From contig JAJPJX010000057.1 of NCBI GenBank assembly GCA_021324015.1, positions 1 through 64,000 on the forward strand: a stretch of 64,000 nt of DNA, read 5' to 3'. The position numbers and the translations under genes are program-made. Shown in pieces: positions 40,560 through 49,800 of this stretch; positions within the stretch are counted from its first letter, which is position 1, and every line of letters starts with the position of its first letter. Under the pieces are notes generated by a model. That model made no database searches and was not told the DNA's origin. It worked only from the letters and a program-made list of their open reading frames with translations. The DNA comes from Solibacteraceae bacterium. GTDB taxonomy: Bacteria > Acidobacteriota > Terriglobia > Bryobacterales > Bryobacteraceae.

Positions 40560-41306
40560 CTACGGCATGCCGGAGGTCGAAGCAGGCGCCGGCTTGATCT
40601 CGCGCAGCTCGATTTTCCGGAAATAGACTTCGGCGCCTTCGGACTGGAACAGGATGCGGCCCTTGGTGAGCGACGAGCTCTTGCCCTCGTTGGCCAGCTT
40701 TCCGTTCACGTAATACTTGACGGTGTCGCCGACCGCATACAGTTCCAGGCAGTTCCACTTGCCGTGGGCGCGTTCGAGCTCGCCGGAGGGATCCCGGTAC
40801 CCGGCCACGTCTTTCCAGGTGCCCTTGCCGAACCGGTCGAAGCGTCCCTTGTTCTTGGTTTCGTCCTTGACCGTGAGGGAAACGCCGCCCACCAGAATGA
40901 TGTCGCCGGTGCCGCCTTCGATCATTTGAAACTCGATCGACTGGGGCCACACTTTATCCTCGCCGTTGACGTGAAACAGAACGCCGCTGTCGCGCGCTTT
41001 CCCCACGCGCGGAGCCCAGGTCTTCTCGCCCCATTTGAACTCCACGTGCAGGTAATAGTTGGAGTACTCCTTCTCGGTGATGAAATACCCGTACTCTTTT
41101 CCCAGCACGTGAACCATGCCGTTTTCCACCTGGAACACATGGTCCGGATCATTGTTCTTGCCGTGCTTTTGCAGGTAGGTGTAAAAGCCGTCCAGGTTCT
41201 TGCCGTTGAACAGCTTGATCCGCGGACCCATATCGCGGGCGTGCAGCCCGGCGTGGGAGGCCAGCCCGCAGGCGGCCGTGAGTATCAACAGTGCCAGTGT
41301 CTTCAT
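40560..41306 (-). CDS. DUF1080 secreted glycoside-related hydrolase
   Basis: 248 aa with a signal peptide (MKTLALLILTAACGLASH). Concanavalin-like DUF1080 fold: KLFNGKNLDGFYTYL, FQVENGMVHV, YSNYYLHVEFKWG, DSGVLFHVNGED, VWPQSIEFQMIEG, KWNCLELYAVGD, VKYYVNGKLANEG. DUF1080 proteins include 3-keto-disaccharide hydrolases that act on oxidised sugars. The start overlaps the acyl-CoA synthetase stop by 4 bp. Fits with the Gfo/Idh/MocA operon farther right, although not adjacent. Confidence 0.88.
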   Translation of the reverse strand: MKTLALLILTAACGLASHAGLHARDMGPRIKLFNGKNLDGFYTYLQKHGKNNDPDHVFQVENGMVHVLGKEYGYFITEKEYSNYYLHVEFKWGEKTWAPRVGKARDSGVLFHVNGEDKVWPQSIEFQMIEGGTGDIILVGGVSLTVKDETKNKGRFDRFGKGTWKDVAGYRDPSGELERAHGKWNCLELYAVGDTVKYYVNGKLANEGKSSSLTKGRILFQSEGAEVYFRKIELREIKPAPASTSGMP

Positions 41307-42892
41307 CCCTGTACCCGTCTCGTTTTTCCAGCCCAGAATGTTTCCCGCAATTCCCGTTTGACGATCTTCCCAGTCCCGGTCTTGGGCAGCGGCCCGTCCA
41401 CGAATTCCAGGATGCGCGGCATTTTAAACCTGGCAATGCGCCGCTCCAGGAACTGAAACAGTTCCTCCTGCGTCACGGTCCGACCAGGCTTGCAGACCAC
41501 GAAGGCCGCCGGAACCTCTCCCCATTTGGCGTCCGGCGCCGAAACCACGGCGCATTCCATCACCGCCGGGTGCGCGAAGATGGCCTTCTCCACTTCGATC
41601 GAAGAAATGTTCTCGCCCCCGCTGATGATGATGTCCTTCTTCCGGTCCACGATGTGGATGTAGGTTTCCTCATCCCACACGGCCATGTCGCCGGTATGCA
41701 ACCAGCCATCGGTCATGACGTTCCGGGTGGCTTCCGGGTCCTTATAATACCCGTCCATGACTTCGTCCCCGCGGATCACCACCTCGCCGATCGTTTCCAT
41801 GTCGCGCGGCACTTCGCGCATGTGCGGATCGACCACCTTGATCTCCACGCCGGGAATCGGCCATCCGGCCATGGCCATGTGGCGCAGGCGATCGGCTTCG
41901 CCGGCAAATTGCATCGTGCCCTTGACACGCGCCGAGGTGGCCACCGGGCAGGTTTCCGTCAGGCCGTAGCCTCCCATTACCGGGCAGTGGAAAGCCTGCT
42001 CCATACGCTCGATCAGTTCGGGAGAGGCGGCGGCGCCGCCGATGTGGATTTCCTTCAGGCTGGAGGTGTCGAACTGCCCCAGATCCGGCGCGTTGAGCAG
42101 GGCGTTAGCCATGGTGGGCACCAGCGACATGGCCGTGGCCTTCTCCTCCTGGATGAGCCGGAATACCGTGGTAGGCTCGAAGCGGCGTACCATCACCTGC
42201 GTGACGCCCATCATGGTGGCGGCTTGCGGGCGCCCCCAGCCGTTGGCATGAAAGAGCGGGATCGTGTGCAGCTCGACGGCGGTGTCGTCCCTGTGGAAGG
42301 TGCCGGCCACGGCCATGCCGTGGAGATACAGCGTCCGGTTGGAGAGCATCACGCCCTTGGGAGCGCCCGTACTGCCGCTGGTATAGAACAGTTCGGCGAT
42401 GTCGGCTTCGTTGAAGGCAAACGGATCCGGCCGGTCCATGCGTTCGCGCGACAGGAGTTCCTCATACGTGACGTCCGCCGCCGGGATCTCCTGGTTGATC
42501 GTGACGAAGCGCCGGATGCTGGGACAGGCCTGACGCAGGTGCTCCACCAGAGTCGCAAAGTCGTTTTCGAAGATCAGCACGCGGGGCTCCGCGTGGTTCA
42601 GGATTTGAATGAGCTCGGCGGGCGTGAGCCGCACGTTCAGAGGCATCATCATGGCGCGCGCCAGGACCACGCCGAAGTAGCCTTCCAGGAGTTGGTGGTT
42701 GTTGAAGCTCAGGTAGGCCACTCGGTCCCCCGCCTCGACGCCCTCGGACTTCAGTCCCGCCGCCAGGCGCTCGCACCGCTCGCCGAACTGGGCGTAGGTG
42801 AAGCGCTCAGCCCCGGAAACCACGCCCACTTTCCTCCCATACAGATCGACGCCGCGGTACAGACAGCGTATCGGCGTCAGCGGTATGAACAT
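41303..42892 (-). CDS. AMP-forming acyl-CoA synthetase
   Basis: 529 aa ANL superfamily. P-loop-like YTSGSTGAPKGVMLSNR (Thr/Ser-rich AMP-binding motif), A5 segment GGYGLTETCPV, A7 MAVWDEETYIHIVDRKKDII and the catalytic lysine near the C-terminus in PKTGTGKIVKRELRE. Most like medium/long-chain or unusual carboxylate activators; substrate unknown. GGGGA at 7 nt before the ATG. It overlaps the DUF1080 gene by 4 bp and follows the aldehyde dehydrogenase gene by 62 bp, so aldehyde to acid to acyl-CoA is a plausible route (inference). Confidence 0.92.
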   Translation of the reverse strand: MFIPLTPIRCLYRGVDLYGRKVGVVSGAERFTYAQFGERCERLAAGLKSEGVEAGDRVAYLSFNNHQLLEGYFGVVLARAMMMPLNVRLTPAELIQILNHAEPRVLIFENDFATLVEHLRQACPSIRRFVTINQEIPAADVTYEELLSRERMDRPDPFAFNEADIAELFYTSGSTGAPKGVMLSNRTLYLHGMAVAGTFHRDDTAVELHTIPLFHANGWGRPQAATMMGVTQVMVRRFEPTTVFRLIQEEKATAMSLVPTMANALLNAPDLGQFDTSSLKEIHIGGAAASPELIERMEQAFHCPVMGGYGLTETCPVATSARVKGTMQFAGEADRLRHMAMAGWPIPGVEIKVVDPHMREVPRDMETIGEVVIRGDEVMDGYYKDPEATRNVMTDGWLHTGDMAVWDEETYIHIVDRKKDIIISGGENISSIEVEKAIFAHPAVMECAVVSAPDAKWGEVPAAFVVCKPGRTVTQEELFQFLERRIARFKMPRILEFVDGPLPKTGTGKIVKRELRETFWAGKTRRVQG

Positions 42893-42954
42893 TTTCGATT
42901 CCCCAAGCTAAGGCATTGTACGACACTTTGCCTTGCGGGCAGGCGCGACGGTCG

Positions 42955-44400
42955 TCAAGCTCCCACGAGGAACTTCAGGATCCAGCGGGCCCGCCGGCCG
43001 TACGGGGGCACCAGCAGACTGAGCGGCGACCAGCGCGCCTGGAGAAACACGCCCTTTTTCTTGGAGAACGTCTCGAAGCCGTCGAAGCCGTGGTAGTGGC
43101 CCATCCCGCTGGGACCAATGCCGCCGAACGGCAGGCTGGGCTGCCCCACGTGCATGATGCAGTCGTTGACCGTGACCCCGCCCGCGCTGGTGGCAGCCAG
43201 CAGCTCGTTCACCCGCGTGCTGTTTTCGTCGAAGTAATATAACGCCAGGGGCTGCGGGCGCGCGCGGAGGTACGCCACAGCCTCTTCCAGGGTCCGATAA
43301 AGCACCACCGGCAGCACCGGGCCGAAGATTTCCTCCTGCATGACGGCCATTTCCTCGCGCACCCCAAGCAGCAGGACCGGCGGAAAGACGCGATTTCCGG
43401 CATTGCAGTCTTCCCCCGCCGGATTGATTTCGATCACCTCGGCCCCTTTGCCCCGCGCATCTTCCACCAACCTGGCCAGCCGCTCGTAATGCCGGGTGTG
43501 AATGATCCGCGTATAATCCGGATTCGCAGCCAGGCGCGGATACAGGCTGGCGACCTCCTGCCGCGCGGCCTCCACGAAGGCAGCCGCCCGCTCCCGGAGG
43601 AGGAGCACATAATCCGGCGCCACACAGGTTTGCCCGGCGTTGTACAGTTTTCCCGCCAGAATGCGTCTCACGGCCTTGCGCAGGGGGTATTCCGCATGCA
43701 CCAAAGCCGGACTCTTGCCGCCCAGTTCGAGCGTCACGGGCGTCAGATTCTCGCTTGCCGCGCGCAGAATCCGCCGTCCCACCGCCGCCGAGCCGGTGAA
43801 GAGGAGGCGGCCAAAGGGCAGGTGCGAAAATTCGGCGGCCACTTCGGGGCCTCCGCACACCACATCTACATACTCGGGCGGGAACAGCCCGGCGATGAGG
43901 CAGCGCATCCACTCGGCGCTATGCGGAGCGAACTCCGAGGGCTTCAGCAGAACGTGATTGCCGGCGGCCAGGGCGCCGGCCAGGGGGGCAAAGCTGAGAA
44001 ACAGAGGATAGTTCCAGGTGGAAAGGATTCCTACGACCCCGAGCGGCTGGTACATGATCCGGGCTCTGCCCGGCCAGAATTGCCAGCCCACCGGCGCGCG
44101 GCGCGGCCGCATCCACTGCTTCAGGCGCCGGCGCGCGTAGCGAATCTCGTTCAACACCGGAAACAAGTCCAGCGCCAGGGTCTCCTCCGCGGCCCTGCCG
44201 CCGAAATCCGCGGCAATGGCTTCGATGATGCGGTCTTTTTGCCGCGTAAGTGCCTGCTCCAGACCACGCAGCGCATCAGCGCGCCGGGCGCGGCCGGGGG
44301 GCGCCGAAAGAAAGGCGGCGCGCTGTGCCTCGAAGCGCGCCCGCAGATCCTGCTGCGGCGAGCCGGATCCGTCGCCAACTGACGGCTTGGCCAGGTCCAT
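42955..44400 (-). CDS. Class 3-type aldehyde dehydrogenase (coniferyl-aldehyde-like)
   Basis: 481 aa from the ATG at 44400 (a longer frame begins with TTG at 44424). NAD(P)-binding and catalytic elements: LSTWNYPLFLSFAPLAGALA, LLFTGSAAVGRRIL, ELGGKSPALV with the general-base Glu, and AGQTCVAPDYVL with the nucleophile Cys. C-terminal LPFGGIGPSGMGHYHGFDGF is characteristic of ALDH3/coniferyl aldehyde dehydrogenases. Oxidises aldehydes, perhaps aromatic or fatty, to acids. It lies upstream of the acyl-CoA synthetase, which could use the product. Confidence 0.9.
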   Translation of the reverse strand: MDLAKPSVGDGSGSPQQDLRARFEAQRAAFLSAPPGRARRADALRGLEQALTRQKDRIIEAIAADFGGRAAEETLALDLFPVLNEIRYARRRLKQWMRPRRAPVGWQFWPGRARIMYQPLGVVGILSTWNYPLFLSFAPLAGALAAGNHVLLKPSEFAPHSAEWMRCLIAGLFPPEYVDVVCGGPEVAAEFSHLPFGRLLFTGSAAVGRRILRAASENLTPVTLELGGKSPALVHAEYPLRKAVRRILAGKLYNAGQTCVAPDYVLLLRERAAAFVEAARQEVASLYPRLAANPDYTRIIHTRHYERLARLVEDARGKGAEVIEINPAGEDCNAGNRVFPPVLLLGVREEMAVMQEEIFGPVLPVVLYRTLEEAVAYLRARPQPLALYYFDENSTRVNELLAATSAGGVTVNDCIMHVGQPSLPFGGIGPSGMGHYHGFDGFETFSKKKGVFLQARWSPLSLLVPPYGRRARWILKFLVGA

Positions 44401-44458
44401 GCCTGGTATTGTCCCGCGTGGCAATTCGGGGCGATAGCCCTATCAGCGGCGGGGCACG

Positions 44459-45574
44459 CTATGGGTGGGGTGTGAGACGCAGCACTTCCATCAGCCGCCG
44501 CCCGAGGTCATCGGCCATCCACTGAAAGCCCAAATCGTTCGGGTGGACGCCATCCACCAGGCCGTCCAGACGCCCGGGGCCCAGCAGGTCGGTGCCTTCT
44601 ACCAGTTGCAGATGGCGGTCGCCCTGCGAGATGCGGCGTGTCACCACGTCGCGAATCAGCCGCCGCATGGCTTCGATCCGCTCGTCCGGCGGGCCCCCGG
44701 GCACTTCGCGCGCGGAGGCAATCGGCGTGATGGCCACGATGGGCGTGTCCGCGTGGCGGTTGCGCAAGGTTTGGAGGAAGGGATCGTAGACCTCGCGCAG
44801 CGAATCAACGGCCTTATTGTTCTGGGCGAAGTCCAGCACGAAGCAGGCGGCGTCGATCTCCGCCACCGCGGAAGCTACCGCGGGCTCGCCCTTCCCAGCG
44901 CCGGAGAAGCCGAGGTTCACGAAATCCAGGTTTAAAGCCCGGCCCAGAATGGCCTGATAGCTCATGCCTGGGCGGCTGGCGCACCCGCCTTGCGTGATGG
45001 AGGTGCCGTAGAATACCACCGGCCGCGGAACGGCGAACGGCGCCGCGCGCGCTACCGCGGCGTCGCGGTCCAGCCCGATGGCCAGCACCTTGACGGGCTT
45101 GTACAGCGAGAGATAGAGCGTGATTTCGCGGTTCTCTTTGGGGCGGTCACGGAAATCGAAGAACTGGTGCTCGTAGACCTTCCCCGGCTTGGCGTCCTGG
45201 TCGGCGATGGCCGTGCCCAGATAGATGCCGTTGACGTAGGCGTCCACGCCGGTCTGGCCGAAAGCGTGCATGTTGCGCATGTTCGGCGGCGACGGATACT
45301 CCAACCGCACGGAGAGCAGGCGAGAGTCCGTGCGCAGCCGGATGCGGGCGCCGCTGGGCGAATGCGCCAGGTTCCACACTGCCGCGGGCACGGCCTCCTG
45401 CACCCGCAGCGGCAAGCGCAGGAATTCCCCCTTGTTCTCCTGGTACCAGGGCAGGCCGTCCACTTCCACGCGGTCCCAGGGCAGCGTGTGCCATTCCACG
45501 GCCGCCGGCTGCCCGAACAGCGGCAGGGCAAACAGGATCGCCGCCAGGAAATTCCGATGCATATCCCGGATCAT
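44459..45574 (-). CDS. Secreted SGNH/GDSL-type hydrolase
   Basis: 371 aa. Short signal peptide (MHRNFLAAILFALPLFG after an upstream Met), an N-terminal jelly-roll-like domain (WHTLPWDRVEVDGLPW, ARIRLRTDSRLLSVRLEYPS) and a C-terminal SGNH domain: VVFYGTSITQGG (block I Ser), VNLGFSGAG (block II), VLDFAQNN (block III) and DGVHPNDLGFQWM (block V Asp and His). Deacetylates or de-esterifies carbohydrate or lipid substrates. The ATG at 45574 overlaps the stop of the DegT gene (ATGA); ATG 45562 would place the signal peptide first and is an alternative start. Confidence 0.87.
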   Translation of the reverse strand: MIRDMHRNFLAAILFALPLFGQPAAVEWHTLPWDRVEVDGLPWYQENKGEFLRLPLRVQEAVPAAVWNLAHSPSGARIRLRTDSRLLSVRLEYPSPPNMRNMHAFGQTGVDAYVNGIYLGTAIADQDAKPGKVYEHQFFDFRDRPKENREITLYLSLYKPVKVLAIGLDRDAAVARAAPFAVPRPVVFYGTSITQGGCASRPGMSYQAILGRALNLDFVNLGFSGAGKGEPAVASAVAEIDAACFVLDFAQNNKAVDSLREVYDPFLQTLRNRHADTPIVAITPIASAREVPGGPPDERIEAMRRLIRDVVTRRISQGDRHLQLVEGTDLLGPGRLDGLVDGVHPNDLGFQWMADDLGRRLMEVLRLTPHP

Positions 45575-46806
45575 CTCCCTTGCACCGTGGCGGCGAGCAG
45601 CTGCCGGGCGCCGGCCTCGGCGATCTCCCGCACGCTGCGCGCCAGGTACTCCACGGCCTCCGCGGTGAGCCGCGGGTGAATGGGAAGGCTCACGTACTTG
45701 GGAAACAGCGCTTCCGCCACCGGGCACTCCCCTTCCCCGTGGCCCAGTTTACGATACGCCTCGGTCAGATGAATCAACATGTAATGATTCAAGGGCTTGA
45801 TCTGCTTTTGCGTATAGAGCTGCCACATGAACTCTTCCTTGCGGAGCCCCATCTCCGGCTCCACCAGCACGCAGTAGACATGAAACACATGCTTGCGATC
45901 CGGCGCTGCGTAAGGCAGGGTCAGCCCCGGCGTTCCCGCCAGGCGCCGGCTGTATTCCGCGGCGATGCGGATGCGGCGTGCATTCAGATCGTCCAGCTTG
46001 CGCAGTTGCACCAGCCCCACCGCCGCCTGCGCGTCGGTCATGCGCAGATTGTAGCCGATGTCGTCGAATTCCAGATGCCAGTAGCGTTGGCCCATGGGCT
46101 GCCGCTGTTCGTCGATGCGGCTGTACTTCCCCTGGGGATCGTAGCCGTGGCAGCACAGCCAGCGGTAGGAGCGCATCTGGTCGCACAGGGCGCCGTCATT
46201 GGTGATCACCATACCGCCTTCCCCGAGGGTGCCCATGTTCTTCTGCTGGCCGAAGCTGAAGATCGCCAGGTCGCCCATGGAGCCGGCCTTGCAGCCACGG
46301 TACTCGGCGCCCGGGGCGTGCGCGCAATCCTCGATGAGGCGGATGCCGCGCGGCCGGGTGAGCGCCAGCAGGGCGTCCATGTCACAGCACTGCCCGTAGA
46401 GGTGCACCGCGATGAGCGCCTTGGTGCGCGGCGTGATCTTGCGCGCTACAGACTCCGGATCGAGCGTCAGCGTGCGAGGATCGATATCGGCGAACACCAC
46501 GCGGGCGCCTCGGAGAGCCGCGCCGTTGGCCGTCGAGATCCAGCTCAGCGGCGTGGTGATCACTTCGTCGCCGGGCCCCACCTCCGCCGCCAGCATGGCT
46601 AATTGGAGGGCCGCGGTCCCCGAGGACACCGCCAGGGCGTGACTCACGCCACAGTACTCCGCGAACGCCTGCTCGAACTCCCGGCTCTTGGGGCCATAGC
46701 CGGGAGCCCCGGCGCGGATGACCTCCACCACCGCGGCTTCCTCTTCGGGGCCGTAGCACGAGCCCTGGCCGTACTCCAAATCCAGGCTCACTTTGGGAAA
46801 CTGCAT
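45571..46806 (-). CDS. DegT/DnrJ/EryC1/StrS aminotransferase
   Basis: 411 aa PLP-dependent sugar aminotransferase. The PLP-binding Lys189 is in FSFGQQKNMGTLGEGG, and SSGTAALQLAML, EVITTPLSWISTANG and IEDCAHAPGAEYRG are typical of the family. It makes amino sugars from keto-sugar nucleotides, but no NDP-sugar genes are adjacent. First gene of the minus-strand run. TAGAAT on the minus strand lies 6 nt before the ATG and no SD is seen, so the message may be leaderless. The unusual pairing with a secreted hydrolase is reported separately. Confidence 0.9.
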   Translation of the reverse strand: MQFPKVSLDLEYGQGSCYGPEEEAAVVEVIRAGAPGYGPKSREFEQAFAEYCGVSHALAVSSGTAALQLAMLAAEVGPGDEVITTPLSWISTANGAALRGARVVFADIDPRTLTLDPESVARKITPRTKALIAVHLYGQCCDMDALLALTRPRGIRLIEDCAHAPGAEYRGCKAGSMGDLAIFSFGQQKNMGTLGEGGMVITNDGALCDQMRSYRWLCCHGYDPQGKYSRIDEQRQPMGQRYWHLEFDDIGYNLRMTDAQAAVGLVQLRKLDDLNARRIRIAAEYSRRLAGTPGLTLPYAAPDRKHVFHVYCVLVEPEMGLRKEEFMWQLYTQKQIKPLNHYMLIHLTEAYRKLGHGEGECPVAEALFPKYVSLPIHPRLTAEAVEYLARSVREIAEAGARQLLAATVQGR

Positions 46807-46858
46807 GCGAGAATTCTATCGCACGCAGGCGCTGGCGGTTTCCCCACCGCAACGGCGA

Positions 46859-49800
46859 TCAAAAGATGAGCCGCAGCGTATACTGCATCTCCCGGCCGCG
46901 GTTGGCCTGGTTGATCGAGCGGCCGAACAAAGAGCTTTGCACGTCCGTCACCGGATCGGTAGGCACGAAGCTGTTGGTCAGGTTGTAGGCTTCAAACTTG
47001 AACTCCACGTTGAGGCGCTCTTTGATGGGGAAGATCTTCGAAACGGTGCTATCCAATTCCCACGAGAGCGGCCCAACCAAGCCCGGGTATTGCCAGGGAT
47101 TGGTGCGCGGCGTGTAGGCCGGCAGGGGCGCAAACTTCGTGATGTCAAACGCCCGTCCCGGGGTCGGATTCGCGGTCGGGTCGCCCGTCGCCTGCATGGC
47201 TCCGAAGCGCAAATAGTCGCCGCTGTTGAAGAAGAGAATCGAACTGGTGGACCATCCACCGATGACGGCGTTGAGCGCAGCCGGAAGGGTGGACAAGTAA
47301 CGACGGCCCTTGCCGATGGGCAGTTCGTAAGTGCCCGCCGCGCTGAGCCGGTGGCGGGGATTGTTGCTCGGAATCCAGGTGAGCCGGTCGGCATACTGGT
47401 CGATGTCGTTAAAGAAATTCGTGGTCCTCTCGTTGTTGTAGTTATAGGCGATCAGGAACATGTAGCCCGCGCTGAAGGTACGCTGGAGCTTGATCTGCAA
47501 CGCCTGGTAGTGATCGTCCACGCCGGCGGTGTTGACCTGCGTCAGCGCGCCGTACTGCGGATAGGTGCTCAACAGGCTGCGCACCGAGACCGTGGGCAGG
47601 TTGCGCAACTGTCCTTGAAACTTGTCGGGCGTGAGGTAGTGATAAAAGGGGTTCGGGATACTCTTGTCCACGGCGGCTTTGTCCGTGTAGATCAGATTCG
47701 GGTCCGTCATGTTCAGCGGCAGGCTATACGGCAGGCTGCGGCCTAGATTGACGAAGTAGGTGATGTCGGCTTGAATCAGCCCGGGCAGCCGGTGCTGAAT
47801 GGAAACGTTGAGACGGTCGTTCACGCCGGAACGGAAATCCTGCTGGTTCCAGGTGGCGGGCGAGCCCAGGTTGGTGTAGCGGCCGAGGGTTTTGTTCACG
47901 GGCAGGATGAGCGGATTGGTGGACGGGAAGGGATCGCTCAGCACCGACTGGGGGACGCCCTGGAGCACCGGCGCCACCGTGGTGGTGGCGCTGAAGCCGG
48001 GATAGACGGCGCTGCCCAGCGTATCGGTGGTCAGCAGCGGCGGGATGATATAGCGCGCGAAACCCGCGCGCAGCACTGTGCGGTCGTTCAGGCGCAGCGC
48101 CATGCCGACGCGCGGGGCGAAGGCATGCCGGTTGCTATTCCAGGAACTGCGGTGGCTGCTATCGGTGAAAATCCAGGCGCCGTTGAAGATGTACGGAGCG
48201 CCGCGCATGGCCGCCACATCGGCCGGGATGGGAGGGGGCGTGCTCTGCATCTCGGGGATCGGATTGGTGAGGTCCAGGTAGCGCGAGAGCCGGTTCTGCG
48301 CGTCGTAGAGGCCGGTCTCAAATTCATAGCGCAGCCCCAGGTTCAGGGTCAGGTTGCGCGTCAGCTTGATATCATCCTGCACGTAGCCGGCGTAAAAATC
48401 GGTCCGGGGCTGCTGGAGCGGAATGAAATTCGCGCTGGAACTCGAGTCCAGGGCGCCCAGCAGGAAGGTCGCCCAGCCGTCGCCGCTGAGCCGCGTGTTC
48501 GGGGAGAGGAAGGTGTTGGCCGTCTGGGCCGGACCAAAATTAAAACTCATCAGGTTGGGCCGCACCGAAAAGCCGCGCAACAGCCGGCTCTCGCCACCCA
48601 CCTTGAGATCGTGCTTGCCCAGGTACTTGGCGATCTTGGCGCTGTAGTTGTAACTCTGCGGATGCTGATACCACCAGCCGCCCTTTCCGAACGACGCCGA
48701 GCCGTAGGTGCTGATATTCAGGTTCGGGTAGTACACCGCCGGAATCCCGCTGTTCAGATAAGGCTGATACCACGGATTGTTCGGCCAGAACTTGGCGAGC
48801 CCGGCGGAGCCGACCTGCGCCGAGGGCGCGTTGTAGTCGTCGTTCAAGGTGGCGTAGCTGAAGCGCAGGTCGAGCACCGTGGAATTGTTCATCGTGTAGA
48901 CGGCGTCGCCGGCCATGTTTTGCGAATACATCACGCCGCCGTTGTCATTGGGCATGGCGGGCGAGTTGTTGGGTGTGTAGTTGTTCTGATCGATGGTGGT
49001 GTGGAAGCGGCTATAGCGGCCGAAGATTTTCCATTTGTCGTTCACGTTCCAGTCGGTCCGCTGGCTGATATTCAGATATTTCAGGAACCAGACGTACCCG
49101 GTTTTGAAGTTGTTCACCCCGGTGGCATCGTCGCCCGGCCCGTTGGGCTGCCAGATGTCCTTGAGGAAGATCAGGGCCGAGGGGTCCATGCGCGCATTGG
49201 GGATGCGGTTGCCGACGAAGGGCGTGCGCGAGACCGCGCCGGTGGCGGAGTTGAACTGCGTGCTCCAGGGGTCGTAGATCACGCGCTGCGCGCCGGCGCC
49301 GTTGAACGACTGGGAGAAGTCTCCGGTGCGCTCCAGCGCGGTAGGGAGCGTGAGCAGGGCGGAGAAGGGCTGGCTCACGTGCCACTGCTCGTAGGCGAAG
49401 AAGGAGAACAGCTTGTTCTTGACGATGGGGTTGCCCAGCGTGCCGCCCCAGATGTTATTGCGCACCAGGTTCGGGGTGTGGGTCACGGAGTTCGTGACCG
49501 CATTCAACGCCGGATTACGGCCGAAATAGTAAGCCGTGCCGTGGAACGAATTGGTACCGGACTTCATGCCGATGCTCAGCACGCCGCCGGCGCTGTGCCC
49601 GAACTCCGCATCCACGCTGTTCTGCTGCACGGAGAACTCCTGCACGGCGTCCATCGGCAGGTTGTAGGAGCCCTTCCAGCCAAGTTGGAGCGGGGCGCCA
49701 TCGAGCTGCAAATCGTTCTGCGTGGAGGTGCTGCCGCCCACGTCCAGTTCGCTGGACGACCACATATAAAAGGGATAGCGCTGCGCCAGCGTGCCATAGC

